DNA from: Methanoregula sp.
GTDB lineage: Archaea > Halobacteriota > Methanomicrobia > Methanomicrobiales > Methanospirillaceae
Length of the DNA: 64,000 nucleotides
Direction: 5' to 3'
Assembly: GCF_023227875.1 (NCBI RefSeq)
Contig: NZ_JALOCH010000011.1
Coordinates: 28,648 to 92,647, forward strand
Positions 24,247 to 34,626 of this stretch are shown here, piece after piece. The position numbers were made by a program, and so were the translations under genes. The notes under the pieces are model-generated. The model saw only the letters and a list, made by a program, of their open reading frames with translations, ran no database searches and had not been told where the DNA came from. Numbering within the stretch: the first letter of the stretch is position 1; every line of letters starts with the position of its first letter.

Positions 24247-25584
24247 TTATTTGAGCCTGAGCCGCTGCCCATTTCTCATCGGGTGGACATCTTTGTTTAC
24301 CGTGTATCCCAGGTCACCGGCAAACTCGGCATAGCCTGCCGTCATCTTCAGGTCCGCGTGGGCAGGGATGATATGCTGGGGCTGGAGCATCTGGATGAAC
24401 TCGTAGTGGTCTTCCCGGTAGGCATGGCCGCTCACGTGCAGATCCTCAAAGACCCGCGCACCGGTCTTTTTGAGCAGTTGCTCTACCACGTACCGCTGCC
24501 CATAGTTCATCGGGTTCGGGATCACGTTCGCCGAGAAGAGCACCTTGTCACCCTTGTTCAGCTGGTATGGAGTGTCGCCGTGCGCAATACGAGTCAGGAT
24601 CGACCCGGGCTCTCCCTGGTGACCGGTGACAATGGGCAGGAACTTTTCCTTTCCCTCCTTCATCATCCGGCGCATCACGCGGTCAACGGTCCGCCGGTCG
24701 CCAAAGACGCTCGCGGTCGGGGGGAACGAGACGAATTTCATCTGTTCTGCGGTTGTCGAATATTTCTGCATCGAGCGCCCGAGAAAGACCGGCCTTCGGC
24801 CGATCTCGTGGGCACATTCCGCGATGGTCTTCACGCGGGAGATGTGGGACGAGAACGTGGATACGAGAATCGAACTCTTGTCGTCCTCGAAACTGGTGAT
24901 GACATCCCGCACGAGGTCCCGGGCGATCCGCTCGCTGGGGCACCGCCCGGGGCGGTGGATGTAGGTGCTTTCCACGATAAGGGCGAGCACCCCTTCCTTG
25001 CCGAGCTGGCGGAACCGGGCGAAATCCGGAGGCTTGCCGATGACCGGCGTCCGGTCGAACTTGAAATCGCAGGCATAGACGATCGCACCGTGAGGTGTGT
25101 GGAGCACGGGGGTCACGGTATCGATGATCGAGTGCTGCGTGTGCACGAATTCAAGGACAATGTTCGGCGAGATCGTGTACTTCTGTCCTGCGCTGAGCGC
25201 GAAGAGCCGGTTGCCCACGCCGAATTTCTTCTCGCCCGAGATCTGCTGGCGGATCAATTCGGTTGCATAGGGTGTCGCAATGATCGGTGCCTTGTACCGG
25301 TGCGCCAGTTTCGGGATCGCACCGATGTGGTCAAGGTGCCCGTGCGAGCATACAATGGCCTTGACGGTGCCTTCGACATTCTGCAGCACGGTGTCGTCCG
25401 GGATCGCCTTGATCTTGATGAGATCAAGGGAATGCATCTCGTCGACTTCCGCGTCCTCATGGATCATCAGCTGGTCGAGGCGAAGCCCCATGTCAAAGAT
25501 GACAATTTCTTTTCCGCAGCGGACGGCGGTCATGTTCCGACCTACCTCGTCATATCCGCCAACGGCGATAATTTCTATTTCCAT
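24247..25584 (-). CDS. Archaeal ribonuclease J (beta-CASP MBL nuclease)
   Basis: A 5'-3' exoribonuclease of RNA decay and processing in the cytoplasm. The 445-residue length is typical of archaeal RNase J. It begins with GGYDEVGRNMTAV, has the zinc motif SHGHLDHIGA, an Asp in YACDFKFD, beta-CASP motifs including SHIS and SGHAYREDHYE, and PAHAD near the end. No KH domains are present, which separates it from the aCPSF1 group. It is transcribed alone. Confidence 0.92.
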   Translation of the reverse strand: MEIEIIAVGGYDEVGRNMTAVRCGKEIVIFDMGLRLDQLMIHEDAEVDEMHSLDLIKIKAIPDDTVLQNVEGTVKAIVCSHGHLDHIGAIPKLAHRYKAPIIATPYATELIRQQISGEKKFGVGNRLFALSAGQKYTISPNIVLEFVHTQHSIIDTVTPVLHTPHGAIVYACDFKFDRTPVIGKPPDFARFRQLGKEGVLALIVESTYIHRPGRCPSERIARDLVRDVITSFEDDKSSILVSTFSSHISRVKTIAECAHEIGRRPVFLGRSMQKYSTTAEQMKFVSFPPTASVFGDRRTVDRVMRRMMKEGKEKFLPIVTGHQGEPGSILTRIAHGDTPYQLNKGDKVLFSANVIPNPMNYGQRYVVEQLLKKTGARVFEDLHVSGHAYREDHYEFIQMLQPQHIIPAHADLKMTAGYAEFAGDLGYTVNKDVHPMRNGQRLRLK

Positions 25585-26263
25585 CTGTGTTATTTCTCCT
25601 GTTTTTTTGCGTGATTACGTATTTCTGTTGAAAGATTTCTCGACATCCCGTGCGGGAACTGATACGTTCCCCTGCACACCCACAAACCGGCAATCTCTAT
25701 ATCTTTTTTGTGTATTCCGGCAGGGATGCCGGCCCGGAACAGGGTGCGGGAGGGTATCACAAGGAGCGGCACATTACCGGTGCCCGGCTCCGTTCCCCTC
25801 GCTCTGCGACAAGGTACATAGGGAAAAGCCTGTACAACGTGTCGTCGCGGGTCTCATGCAATGCCGTTATTTTCGGCTGATATTTTCCAGGGCCACATAC
25901 GCGGGCCATCACCACGAAAACGTGGATCATCGTAACCCTCCCCACAGCCACCGGGTTATTTCCCCGATAAGGTGTGTCACAGATGGCAGTTCTGCCATCT
26001 TCCGCATGATCCCTGCGCACTATTTCCCGCACAGGTTGTCCCGGATTATCTGTAAATACCCGGAATCGTGTCTATGTTAAGTTGTGAGGCAGATACATCA
26101 AACTATGGGTTGTATCCAGCGGTTTGATGGGAGGTATGCTCGTAATCCTCGTCATCAGACACGTGCAACCCTTACCACATCAGAAAATAGATTATACGTA
26201 CAAAAGCCATCTTAGTACTACGCAATTGATAACGATACGACCAGTATTTTATGGTGAAATGAT
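25585..26263. other. Intergenic region, about 680 bp, no gene seen
   Basis: I find no convincing ORF, tRNA or repeat here. The small frames lack ribosome-binding sites and protein-like composition. An AT-rich stretch at about 26180-26260 just before the VWA gene probably holds the promoter of the following triad. Confidence 0.5.
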
Positions 26264-26938
26264 ATGAGCGACAATATGTACCTCGACCAGCAGCCGCTGG
26301 GAGCGGTGACCTTTGCAGAGAACCCCGAACCCCGGTGCCCCTGCCTGTTGCTGCTCGACACGTCAGGATCGATGGCCGGCGAAGCGATCGCCGAGCTGAA
26401 TGCCGGGATCAAATCGTTCTACAATGAACTGCAGGGCGATTCCCTCGCGATAAAGCGGGTTGAGGTCGCACTCCTCACGTTCGGCCCGGTCCGGGTCATC
26501 AGCGAGTTCAACACAGCGGAATGCTTTTTCGACCCGCAGCTCGAGGCCGTGGGTGACACCCCGATGGGGGAGGCGATCCGGAAGGGTGCCGAGCTGATCC
26601 GGGCCCGCAAGGAGCAGTACCGGGCAAACGGCATCTCGTTCTACCGGCCGTGGATCTTCCTCATCACTGACGGTGCCCCGACCGATGAATGGCAGAGCGC
26701 TGCGGCGCTCGTCCGCGAAGGTGAAGCGTCCAAGTCCTTTGCCTTCTTTGCCATCGGTGTCAACAAGGCGGACATGAAGATCTTAAAACAGATCTCGGTC
26801 CGCGAGCCGGTCAAGCTCCAGGGCCTGAAGTTCCGGGAGTTCTTCCAGTGGCTCTCCAATTCCATGAAGTCCGCGTCCCGGTCCAACCCCGGCGACCGGA
26901 TCCAACTCGCTCCACCGCTCGGGTGGAGTGAGATATGA
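26264..26938 (+). CDS. TerY-like von Willebrand factor A domain protein
   Basis: A 224-residue VWA protein. The metal-ion-dependent adhesion site is complete: DTSGSMAGE, the Thr in GDTPMGEA and the Asp in ITDGAPTDEW. This matches TerY proteins of the TerY-P triad described in tellurite-resistance-linked stress systems. There is no signal peptide. It overlaps the phosphatase gene by 4 bp (ATGA). It is predicted to act as a Mg-dependent protein-binding module with the kinase and phosphatase that follow. Confidence 0.88.
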   Translation: MSDNMYLDQQPLGAVTFAENPEPRCPCLLLLDTSGSMAGEAIAELNAGIKSFYNELQGDSLAIKRVEVALLTFGPVRVISEFNTAECFFDPQLEAVGDTPMGEAIRKGAELIRARKEQYRANGISFYRPWIFLITDGAPTDEWQSAAALVREGEASKSFAFFAIGVNKADMKILKQISVREPVKLQGLKFREFFQWLSNSMKSASRSNPGDRIQLAPPLGWSEI

Positions 26939-27702
26939 TATGGAAATCCACCGCTTCATCTGTCACGGGAAGATCGCACCTGGACCGCAGTGAAAGTGGG
27001 CAGGACTACAGCCGCGCCGGCTCCATCCGGATCGCGGACGGTGAATACTTCATCGGTCTTGCCGCTGACGGCGCCGGCAGTACAACTGAAGGGGGGCGGG
27101 GGGCAGAGGTTGCCTGCGAGACCGTATGGGGATGCATCATCAACTGCCTCCGGCATGACGGTGACCTCCTGAATATTTCCGATGATGAAATCCGGGGGTG
27201 GGTCACCACATCGCGGGACGCGATTGCTGCGGAGGCGACAGGTAATGGGAAACGAATGAAGGACTATGCCTGCACCCTCCTCGGGGCGGTGACCGGCAAT
27301 GACCATACGGTCTTCTTCCAGATCGGCGATGGCGCGATTGTCGTGAGTGCCGGGGAAGACTACCAGACGATCTTCTGGCCGGAACAGGGGGAATACGCCA
27401 ACACGACGTTCTTCGTCTCGGACGAAGCGTACCTGGAACGACTCAGGATCCTGCATGCCCCGACATCCCCCACGGAAATCGCTCTCTTCACGGACGGGCT
27501 GCAGAACCTCGTCCTCTCTTTCTCGCAGAAGAAAGCCCATGCCGGTTTCTTCCGGCCCCTGTTCGAAGCGCTCCGCAGGGACCCCGGTAACGAATTCTCT
27601 GATTTTTCCGGCCAGCTCGGGCGGTTTCTCCTCCGTGACGACATCAGCACACGGAGCGATGATGACAAGACCCTCGTTCTTGCGGTACAGGTCGCGGGTT
27701 GA
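26935..27702 (+). CDS. PP2C-family serine/threonine phosphatase of the TerY-P triad
   Basis: A 255-residue PP2C-like phosphatase. The metal-binding Asp lies in LAADGAGST, then come the later motif FFQIGDGAIVV and the C-terminal RSDDDKTLVL with paired acidic residues. It is shorter than a classical PP2C but complete in core motifs. It sits between the VWA protein and the kinase with near-zero spacing, so it probably reverses phosphorylation by that kinase. Confidence 0.88.
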   Translation: MIWKSTASSVTGRSHLDRSESGQDYSRAGSIRIADGEYFIGLAADGAGSTTEGGRGAEVACETVWGCIINCLRHDGDLLNISDDEIRGWVTTSRDAIAAEATGNGKRMKDYACTLLGAVTGNDHTVFFQIGDGAIVVSAGEDYQTIFWPEQGEYANTTFFVSDEAYLERLRILHAPTSPTEIALFTDGLQNLVLSFSQKKAHAGFFRPLFEALRRDPGNEFSDFSGQLGRFLLRDDISTRSDDDKTLVLAVQVAG

Positions 27703-27704
27703 TC

Positions 27705-29720
27705 ATGGTCACCGTTCCTCTCACGTCATTTGTTGACAGCCATGGCACAACCCTCCGCCTCGGCAAGCGGATCGGGAGCGGCGGCGAGGGGGACGTATAC
27801 GAGCTCCTGGCCGCTCCCCATACCACGGTAGCAAAGATCTACAAAAAGCCGCTGGATGCCCACAAACAGGAAAAACTCCGGCTGATGGCCCGGGGGTGCA
27901 ATGATGACCTGGAGGACATTTCTGCGTGGCCAACAGATATACTCTGCACCCGGCCCGGTGGCCCGGTGGTCGGTTTCCTGATGCCGAGGATCGCTGATGC
28001 GAAGCCGATCCACATGCTGTACGGGCCTACGCACCGGAAAGAGACCTTCCCCCACGCGGACTGGCGGTTCCTTGTGAGGGCGGCAAAGAACCTCGCGGCC
28101 GCGTTCTCCGTCATCCACAAGTACGGGTACGTGATCGGGGATGTCAACGAGGGCAATATCCTTGTCGATGACAAGGCCTGCGTCCGCCTGATCGACTGCG
28201 ACTCGTTCCAGGTCCGGTCTCATGAACGGTTGTATTACTGCGAGGTAGGGGTGGCACACTTTACCCCCCCGGAGCTCCAGAAGTCCACAAACTTCCGGCT
28301 CGCACGGACCGCCAACCATGACAATTTCGGACTCGCGATCCTGATTTTCCAGCTCCTCTTCCTCGGGCGTCACCCCTATGCCGGGGTCTACTCCGGCAAG
28401 GAGGACATGCCAATCGAGAAGGCGATCGACGAGTTCCGGTTCGCCTACAGCAGGAATGCCCGTCTGAAGGCGATCGCCCCCCCACCCAACTCTGTTGGCC
28501 CTGCGATTGTCCCGGACCGGATTGCCCGGCTCTTCGAAGATGCCTTTGCCGAGTCCGGGACCGGGAACGGGGGCCGCCCCACGGCAGAGGAGTGGTGGGA
28601 CATGCTGGATCCCTTCGAGGCAAATCTCCGCCGGTGCCAGGCAGACGGAGTCCACTACCACTACGCCGGCCTCTCGTCCTGCCCGTGGTGCCGGCTTGAA
28701 GAGGCGTCGGGCGTCCTCATTTTCCTTTCCGCTGACAGCATCACGAAGATCGATCTCAGGCGCGAGTGGCAGAAAGTGGAGGCCGTCCGTCCTCCGGGGC
28801 CTATGCCGGTGATCAGCCCGAATGCGTATCACCCGCACCCGGCCGCACTCGCCCCGGCCGTGGAACGGTCCCTTGCGTTCCGGAAGGTCCGCCAGCTCGC
28901 CGGCGCAGTGCTTGCCGGGGGCTGCCTGCTTCTTGCAATCGGGGAGGTAATCATTGATCCCTGGGAGGTCCTCCTGATGGGGGCGATCGCCATCGCCCTC
29001 TTCTTCTTCCCGGGGAAGGAGGCGGAAGAGCGGAAGCGGCGGTGGGCCAGCCTTGAGTCAGCGGGATACATGTGGCGGCTCTGGAACCGGAAATGGACCG
29101 AGGAGGCAGGCGATGCCGCCTTCCTTGCCCAGCTGAAACGCCTGCGGGAGCTCAAACACACGTACGAACATATCAACCGACAGTTCCAGAACGGCCTCAC
29201 CGCCCTTGAGACCACAATCCGTGACCGCCAGGTGCAGCAGTTCCTCAATAAATACCCGGTGGACCGGACCACCCTGCCCCGGTTCGGGACCGCCATACTG
29301 GCAGGCCTGAAGGCAGCGGGCATCGTCACCGCGGCTGACGTGATACCGGCGAACCTGCACCGCGTCCCGCGGCTGGACCCGACCATCAGGAGCGAGCTGG
29401 TCTCGTGGCGGGAGAGGCTTAGTGCCGCATTTTTGTTCGATCCCACGAAGGGTGTGGATCAGGCCGATGTCCGGGCTCTCGTCCACCGATACCAGCCTCA
29501 GATGCGGCCGGTCGAACGGGAGCTGTTGCAGGGGACCGCCCGGCTCTCCCGGATCCAGCAGGACGTTATTAAAAAACGGGTCACGCTCCGGCAACCCGTA
29601 GATAAGAGGGCACAGGAACTGGCCAGGGCAATGGCGGACTACCGGCCGTTCGAGAGCCCCGTACAAGAGGCAATCCGCCGGGATATCGAGGCGGTCAGGT
29701 CATACATCTTCTCCCGCTAG
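27705..29720 (+). CDS. Protein kinase with TM pair and helix-hairpin-helix domain (TerY-P triad)
   Basis: A 671-residue protein. The N-terminal kinase domain has the glycine loop GSGGEGDVYE, the VAKIYKK lysine, catalytic loop IGDVNEGNIL and metal motif LIDCDSF in place of DFG. Then come a Cys pair (CPWC), two adjacent membrane segments (about residues 400-440), a coiled region, and a C-terminal HhH motif around AGIVTAADVIPANLHRVPRL. Kinase-HhH fusions typify the TerY-P triad. The ATG at 27705 is preferred to TTG at 27699. The target proteins are unknown. Confidence 0.87.
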   Translation: MVTVPLTSFVDSHGTTLRLGKRIGSGGEGDVYELLAAPHTTVAKIYKKPLDAHKQEKLRLMARGCNDDLEDISAWPTDILCTRPGGPVVGFLMPRIADAKPIHMLYGPTHRKETFPHADWRFLVRAAKNLAAAFSVIHKYGYVIGDVNEGNILVDDKACVRLIDCDSFQVRSHERLYYCEVGVAHFTPPELQKSTNFRLARTANHDNFGLAILIFQLLFLGRHPYAGVYSGKEDMPIEKAIDEFRFAYSRNARLKAIAPPPNSVGPAIVPDRIARLFEDAFAESGTGNGGRPTAEEWWDMLDPFEANLRRCQADGVHYHYAGLSSCPWCRLEEASGVLIFLSADSITKIDLRREWQKVEAVRPPGPMPVISPNAYHPHPAALAPAVERSLAFRKVRQLAGAVLAGGCLLLAIGEVIIDPWEVLLMGAIAIALFFFPGKEAEERKRRWASLESAGYMWRLWNRKWTEEAGDAAFLAQLKRLRELKHTYEHINRQFQNGLTALETTIRDRQVQQFLNKYPVDRTTLPRFGTAILAGLKAAGIVTAADVIPANLHRVPRLDPTIRSELVSWRERLSAAFLFDPTKGVDQADVRALVHRYQPQMRPVERELLQGTARLSRIQQDVIKKRVTLRQPVDKRAQELARAMADYRPFESPVQEAIRRDIEAVRSYIFSR

Positions 29721-29743
29721 CCTGCTGCCGCACAGGACCCGGT

Positions 29744-31237
29744 TCACGCATTCCCGGTATACACGAAGTCGATATAACCCCGGTACGGGTCGGTGGCAAG
29801 CAGCCGTACGCGGACCTTCTGGCCCACCCGCAGGCCCTGCTGGCCTTCCATAACCCGCCCTTCCGCTGGCGGAGTAGTGAGCCGGACGTACGTGCCTTTC
29901 TCGGATGCGCCGGTGACAAGACCGGTGAAGACCTTCCCGACCTGGTCGCGGAGGAGAACGGCTGCTGCCGCCTTCCGCATGAACCGCTCGGCCTTCTTGG
30001 ACTGCTTCTCCTGCCCGGTCAACCAGAGGCAGAGGTCCTCAAGCTCCTGCCCGGTATAGGGGCTGGGCCTCTTGTCGATGACGGATTTAATGAGCCTCTG
30101 GATGATGAGATCAACATAACGCCGGTTCGGGGCGGTTCCGTGGGTGTAATCGGTGACCGCGAGCGCAAAGTGGCCGATCGGGTCAGTGCCGGGCTGGAGC
30201 ATCGCATACTCACCCGGGCCCATCAGTTTGACGATCGTAAGGGAAAGATCGGGGAAGCGCTCGGGATCGGCCTTCTTCTGTGCTGTAAGGAACCGGGCCA
30301 GTGCCTGCACATCCGGCTGGGCCGGCAGCTTCTCGCCAAGGGCATCGGCAACAAGGACGATCCCTTCCCAGTTCTTCGGCACCCGCACCACCCGTTCGAT
30401 CCGGGGGATGCCGGCGTTCGAGAGGAAGGTCATCATTGTCCGGTTCGCGGCCACCATGAACTCCTCGATGATAGAGCGGGCCGCGTTCATCTCGATCACG
30501 TTGAGTTCTTTGATCACTCCTTTCTCGTAGATTGCCTGCGCCTCGATCGTCTGGAGGTCAAGTGCCCCCTGCCCGGTCCGCTGCTGCCGCAGGCGCACGG
30601 CCGCCTCGTGCTGCAACCGGATCTGTTCAGCAAGACCAGGGATGGCGCGGACATTCTCCGGTTCCGGCCCGGTCCCCTCGAGCCATGCCCCAACCTGCTC
30701 GTACACGAGTTTGGCATGGTTGGTAACGAATGCACGGCGGATGGTCCCGTACCGGATGGTGCCATCTGTAAGCACCCGGTAGTCAGCGACCATGGCAGCG
30801 CAGTCTTTCCCCGGCAGGAGCGAGGTGATCCCCGCCGAGAACTTTAAGGGAAGCATAGGGAAGGTCACGATATCGAGGTATATCGATGCCCCGTTGTGAG
30901 CCGCATGTTTGTCGGTACGTGAACCTTTCGGCACCCATGTGTCTACATCCGCGATCGCGACCTGCACATGGATCTCCCCGTTCTCCCCCTTCTCACAGTA
31001 CTCCATCTGGTCGAGGTCCATCGAGTCAAAATTGTCGATCGACGACCAGAGGAGTGCCCGCAGGTCCTGTGCGTTATACCGGGACAGGGACCGGTTGTCG
31101 CCATCGACCGCGCTCACTTCACGCATCACGGCGTTCTCGAACTTCGGCCGGAACCCGTATTTCTTCATGGCATCCCATGCGATCGCTTCCATGTCGATCT
31201 GCTTGCCGCCTCGTCGTACTGGGGGTTTTCTGCTCAT
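29744..31237 (-). CDS. RNB-domain exoribonuclease (RNase II/R family)
   Basis: A 497-residue 3'-5' exoribonuclease. The RNB catalytic acids appear in VAIADVDTWV and in SIYLDIVTFPMLP, with SLLPGKD following. A C-terminal S1-like beta-barrel segment (KVFTGLVTGASEKGTYVRL) would bind RNA. The usual N-terminal cold-shock domains of bacterial RNase R are absent, which is typical of the shorter archaeal forms. It is convergent with the kinase gene. Confidence 0.9.
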   Translation of the reverse strand: MSRKPPVRRGGKQIDMEAIAWDAMKKYGFRPKFENAVMREVSAVDGDNRSLSRYNAQDLRALLWSSIDNFDSMDLDQMEYCEKGENGEIHVQVAIADVDTWVPKGSRTDKHAAHNGASIYLDIVTFPMLPLKFSAGITSLLPGKDCAAMVADYRVLTDGTIRYGTIRRAFVTNHAKLVYEQVGAWLEGTGPEPENVRAIPGLAEQIRLQHEAAVRLRQQRTGQGALDLQTIEAQAIYEKGVIKELNVIEMNAARSIIEEFMVAANRTMMTFLSNAGIPRIERVVRVPKNWEGIVLVADALGEKLPAQPDVQALARFLTAQKKADPERFPDLSLTIVKLMGPGEYAMLQPGTDPIGHFALAVTDYTHGTAPNRRYVDLIIQRLIKSVIDKRPSPYTGQELEDLCLWLTGQEKQSKKAERFMRKAAAAVLLRDQVGKVFTGLVTGASEKGTYVRLTTPPAEGRVMEGQQGLRVGQKVRVRLLATDPYRGYIDFVYTGNA

Positions 31238-31549
31238 GGCTGATCAGCAGACTGTCTGTTGTTCTCCCTTATGTCCTGATCGGCCCTGACATCGCGATCT
31301 GCACTGGATGCGAAATCAGGAGAATTTCAGCCAGATTTTTCCAATAAACTGCCGGCTGGTTTATGTAAACGGGAGGATAAGTACCTCCCACAATGCCGCC
31401 GTGTGACCCGCTGAATAGTGTGGCCCATAACATCCTTCGCATGAGAGGATGGGACCGAAATGCACGGCATTTCCCGTCCCTGAACTGATCTTCCCGTCGA
31501 TTATAAAAATAATTAAAAAAAAGGTTCCATAATCCGGGTGTTCAGGCGA
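31238..31549. promoter_or_regulatory. Intergenic region with promoter of the sensor kinase
   Basis: This 312-bp divergent gap holds a strong A/T stretch, ttataaaaataatt, at about 31501-31514, the likely TATA region for the gene at 31550. Otherwise I see nothing distinctive. Confidence 0.4.
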
Positions 31550-34539
31550 ATGTTTACGATCCTCTATGTGGATGACGAACCAGACCTGCTGGTGCTGGGC
31601 CGTCAGTTCCTGGAACGTTCGCCTGAGTTCAGGGTCCTTCCCATGGCCTCCGCACCGGAAGCGCTTGCATCCCCCGGGATCACGTGCTGCGATGCGATTG
31701 TCTCGGATTACCAGATGCCGGATATGAACGGGATCGAATTCTTAAAAGCTGTGAGGGAGCGGCATGGCGACATCCCGTTCATCCTCTTCACCGGGCGGGG
31801 CCGGGAAGAGATTGTGATCCAGGCAATCAACAACGGCGCGGACTTCTACCTCCAGAAAGGCGGGGATGCAATGGCGCTGTTTGCGGAACTGGAACACAAG
31901 ATCCGGCAGGCCGTGGCCCGTCGCCAGGCGGAGCACTTGCTCGTGGAATCGGAGAAACGCCTTGCCGATATCATCAACTTCCTGCCTGATGCCACGTTTG
32001 CCATCGACAGGGAAGGCCGGGTCATTGCCTGGAACCGCGCAATCGTGGAGATGACCGGGGCGAGTGCCGCGGAGATGCTCGGCATGGGCGATCACGAGTA
32101 CACGATACCGTTCTACGGCGACCGCCGGACGGCCCTGATCGACATGGTCTTCGAGCCGGACGAGGTGCTTTCGCAGCACTACACCCATATCAGCCGCAGC
32201 CGGGGGATCCTTACCGGGGAGACCACAATCTCCACGCCCGATGGCAGGTGCCGCATCCTCATGGCTACTGCACGGCCGCTCTATGACCGGGATGGCGGGA
32301 TCGCCGGTGCGATCGAATCTCTCCGGGATATCTCCGGTATGAGAGACGCGGAAGAGGCGCTCCGGGCAAGCGAGGAGAAATACCGGCTGGTCGTGGAGCA
32401 CAGCCAGGACGCGATCTATATCCACCGGTCCGACCGGGTGCTCTTCGCCAACAACCGGGCTGCAGAACTCACTGGTTACACCCACGATGAACTCATGGCG
32501 ATCCGGCTCTGGGACCTCGTGCACCCGGATGACCGGGCCGGCCTCATGGAGAACGCGAAGAAGCGTTTTGCCGGTGAGGATATCTCCCCGGGGTTCACTG
32601 CCCGGCTCATAACAAAGGACGGCCCGATCATTCCCTGCGAATTTTTCGTGGACCTCATCGACTACCTGGGTGCCCCCGCGATCCTCGGGATTGCCCGGGA
32701 CATCAGGGTGCGCAAAGAGGCCGAGGACTCGCTCCGGGCAAGCGAGGCCCGGTTCCGGGAACTGTCGGAACTCCTTCCCCAGATCATCTTCGAGACGGAC
32801 AGGGACGGCCGGGTCACGTTCGTGAACCGCCATGCCCGCACGGTGACAGGACTAACGACGGACGACATCGACCGGGGCTATACCGTCTTTGACTTCATTG
32901 CCGACAATGACCATGTGCGGGCACAGGAGAGCATAGGGAAGATCATCCGGGGAGAACCAATCGAACACCACGAGTACGACGTGAAACGCCATGACGGCAC
33001 CCCCTTCACGGCCCTCATCTATGCAGCCCCCATCCTCAACGACGGGACCTTTACCGGGTTACGTGGGGTGGTCGTTGATGTCTCCGAGTGGAAACGGGCA
33101 GAGGAGGCACTCCGCAAGAGCGAGGAGCGGTTCCAGATAGCCCTCGAGGCATCGAATATCGGGCTGTTCGACTGGGACATGGTGACGGGCAAGTCCTATA
33201 TCAGCCCACACTATCTCACCGTGCTCGGCTATGCACCCGGAGGAGATGCGGATATGTATGACACCTGGCTCTCCTGCGTGCACCCGGACGACCGGGATCA
33301 AGCATCCCGAATTATCAACGAATACCGCGAAGGGAAACGCGGGGACCACGAGATCGAGTTCCGGCTCATGGCAAAGAACGGGGACTGGAGGTGGATCATG
33401 AACAGGGCGAAGATCGCTGCCAGGGACGCCAACGGGAAACCGCTGAGGCTGGTCGGGATATACAAGGATATCACCGGCAGGAAACAGGGAGAGGTAGCGC
33501 TCCGCGAGAGCGAGGACAAGTACCGCCATATCCTCGAAAACCTGCAGGACGCCTACCTCCGTATGAACCGGGACTGGGTCCTCACCATGGTAAACCCGTC
33601 TGCTGCCCGTATCTACGGGTACCGGTCCCCGGACGAGATGATCGAATATCGATCTCGTCCCTGTTCCGCTATCCTGCGCAGATGGACCGGGTCCAAGAAC
33701 TCTTAATGAAGGACGGGAATGTCAGTGACCTCTCCTGGGAGGGAGTGCGTAAGGATGGCTCGTTCTTCTGGGTATCGATCAGCGTCCAGGTACTGCGGGA
33801 CTGCGGGGGGAATGTAATCGGCACCGAGGCGATCTCGCGGGATATCACGGAAAGAAAGACAATGGAGCACGCGGTCCGGGAGACCAACCGGAAGCTCAAC
33901 CTCCTCAACAACATCACCCGGCACGATGTGATCAACCAGCTGACGGCCCTGCAGGGGTATATCCAGCTCGCGGAGACGAAGAAACCCGACCCTGTCGTGA
34001 TGGATTACCTGAAACGGATCGCGGAAGCCGCCGACAAGGTCGGGCGACAGATCGCGTTCACCCGGGACTACCAGGAGCTGGGCGACAAGGCCCCGTCCTG
34101 GTTCGCGCTCGATAAAGTCATGGCTACAGCATCGGGCATGACTGTGCCGGTCCGGCTCTCCGGCACATGCCGGGCAGTCTCTGTCCTTGCCGACCCGATG
34201 CTCGAGCGGGTCTTTTTCAACCTCTTCGAGAACGCGGTCCGACACGGGAGGAGCGTGACGGGGATCACTGTCCGCTGCGAGAAAAAACCCGGGGGCCTGC
34301 TCGTGATTGTCGAGGACGACGGGGTGGGGGTCAAGCCGCAGGAGAAGGAGAAGATCTTCACCAAGGGCTACGGGAAGAACACGGGCTTTGGCCTCTTTTT
34401 GACAAAAGAGATCCTCGCGATCACCGGGATCACGATCCGCGAGACCGGCACCTTCGGGAAGGGCGCCCGGTTCGAAATGCTGGTGCCCAGGGCGGCGTAC
34501 CGGATGCCAGACAAGAAGAAAGGATCCAAAGAAAAATAA
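31550..34539 (+). pseudogene. Hybrid REC-PAS histidine kinase, interrupted by a frameshift
   Basis: Read across one frameshift, this is a roughly 1000-residue sensor kinase. It has an N-terminal receiver domain (LYVDDEPD, phospho-Asp in IVSDYQMPD, FTGRGRE), about five PAS/PAC domains, an archaeal-type H-box NNITRHDVINQL, and an HATPase domain (ENAVRHG, EDDGVGV, GFGLFLTKEI). The frame changes between about 33643 and 33660: frame 1 ends in unrelated residues at 33706, while SSLFRYPAQMDRV continues the last PAS in another frame. All domains are otherwise intact, so this is either a recent mutation or a sequencing error. The ATG at 31550 is preferred to GTG at 31538. Confidence 0.85.
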
Positions 34540-34626
34540 CGAGAACTCCCCGGCCTTCACGGGAAATCTTCCCGACTGTAACCATCAAGAGGCATGTCAG
34601 CGAACAACCTCATCAGGTAACCAGAG

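Noticed and set aside
33391..34539. Separate histidine kinase gene starting at 33391
   Set aside because: The first 90 residues are out-of-frame translation of the upstream PAS domains. The real reading joins the upstream kinase by a frameshift.
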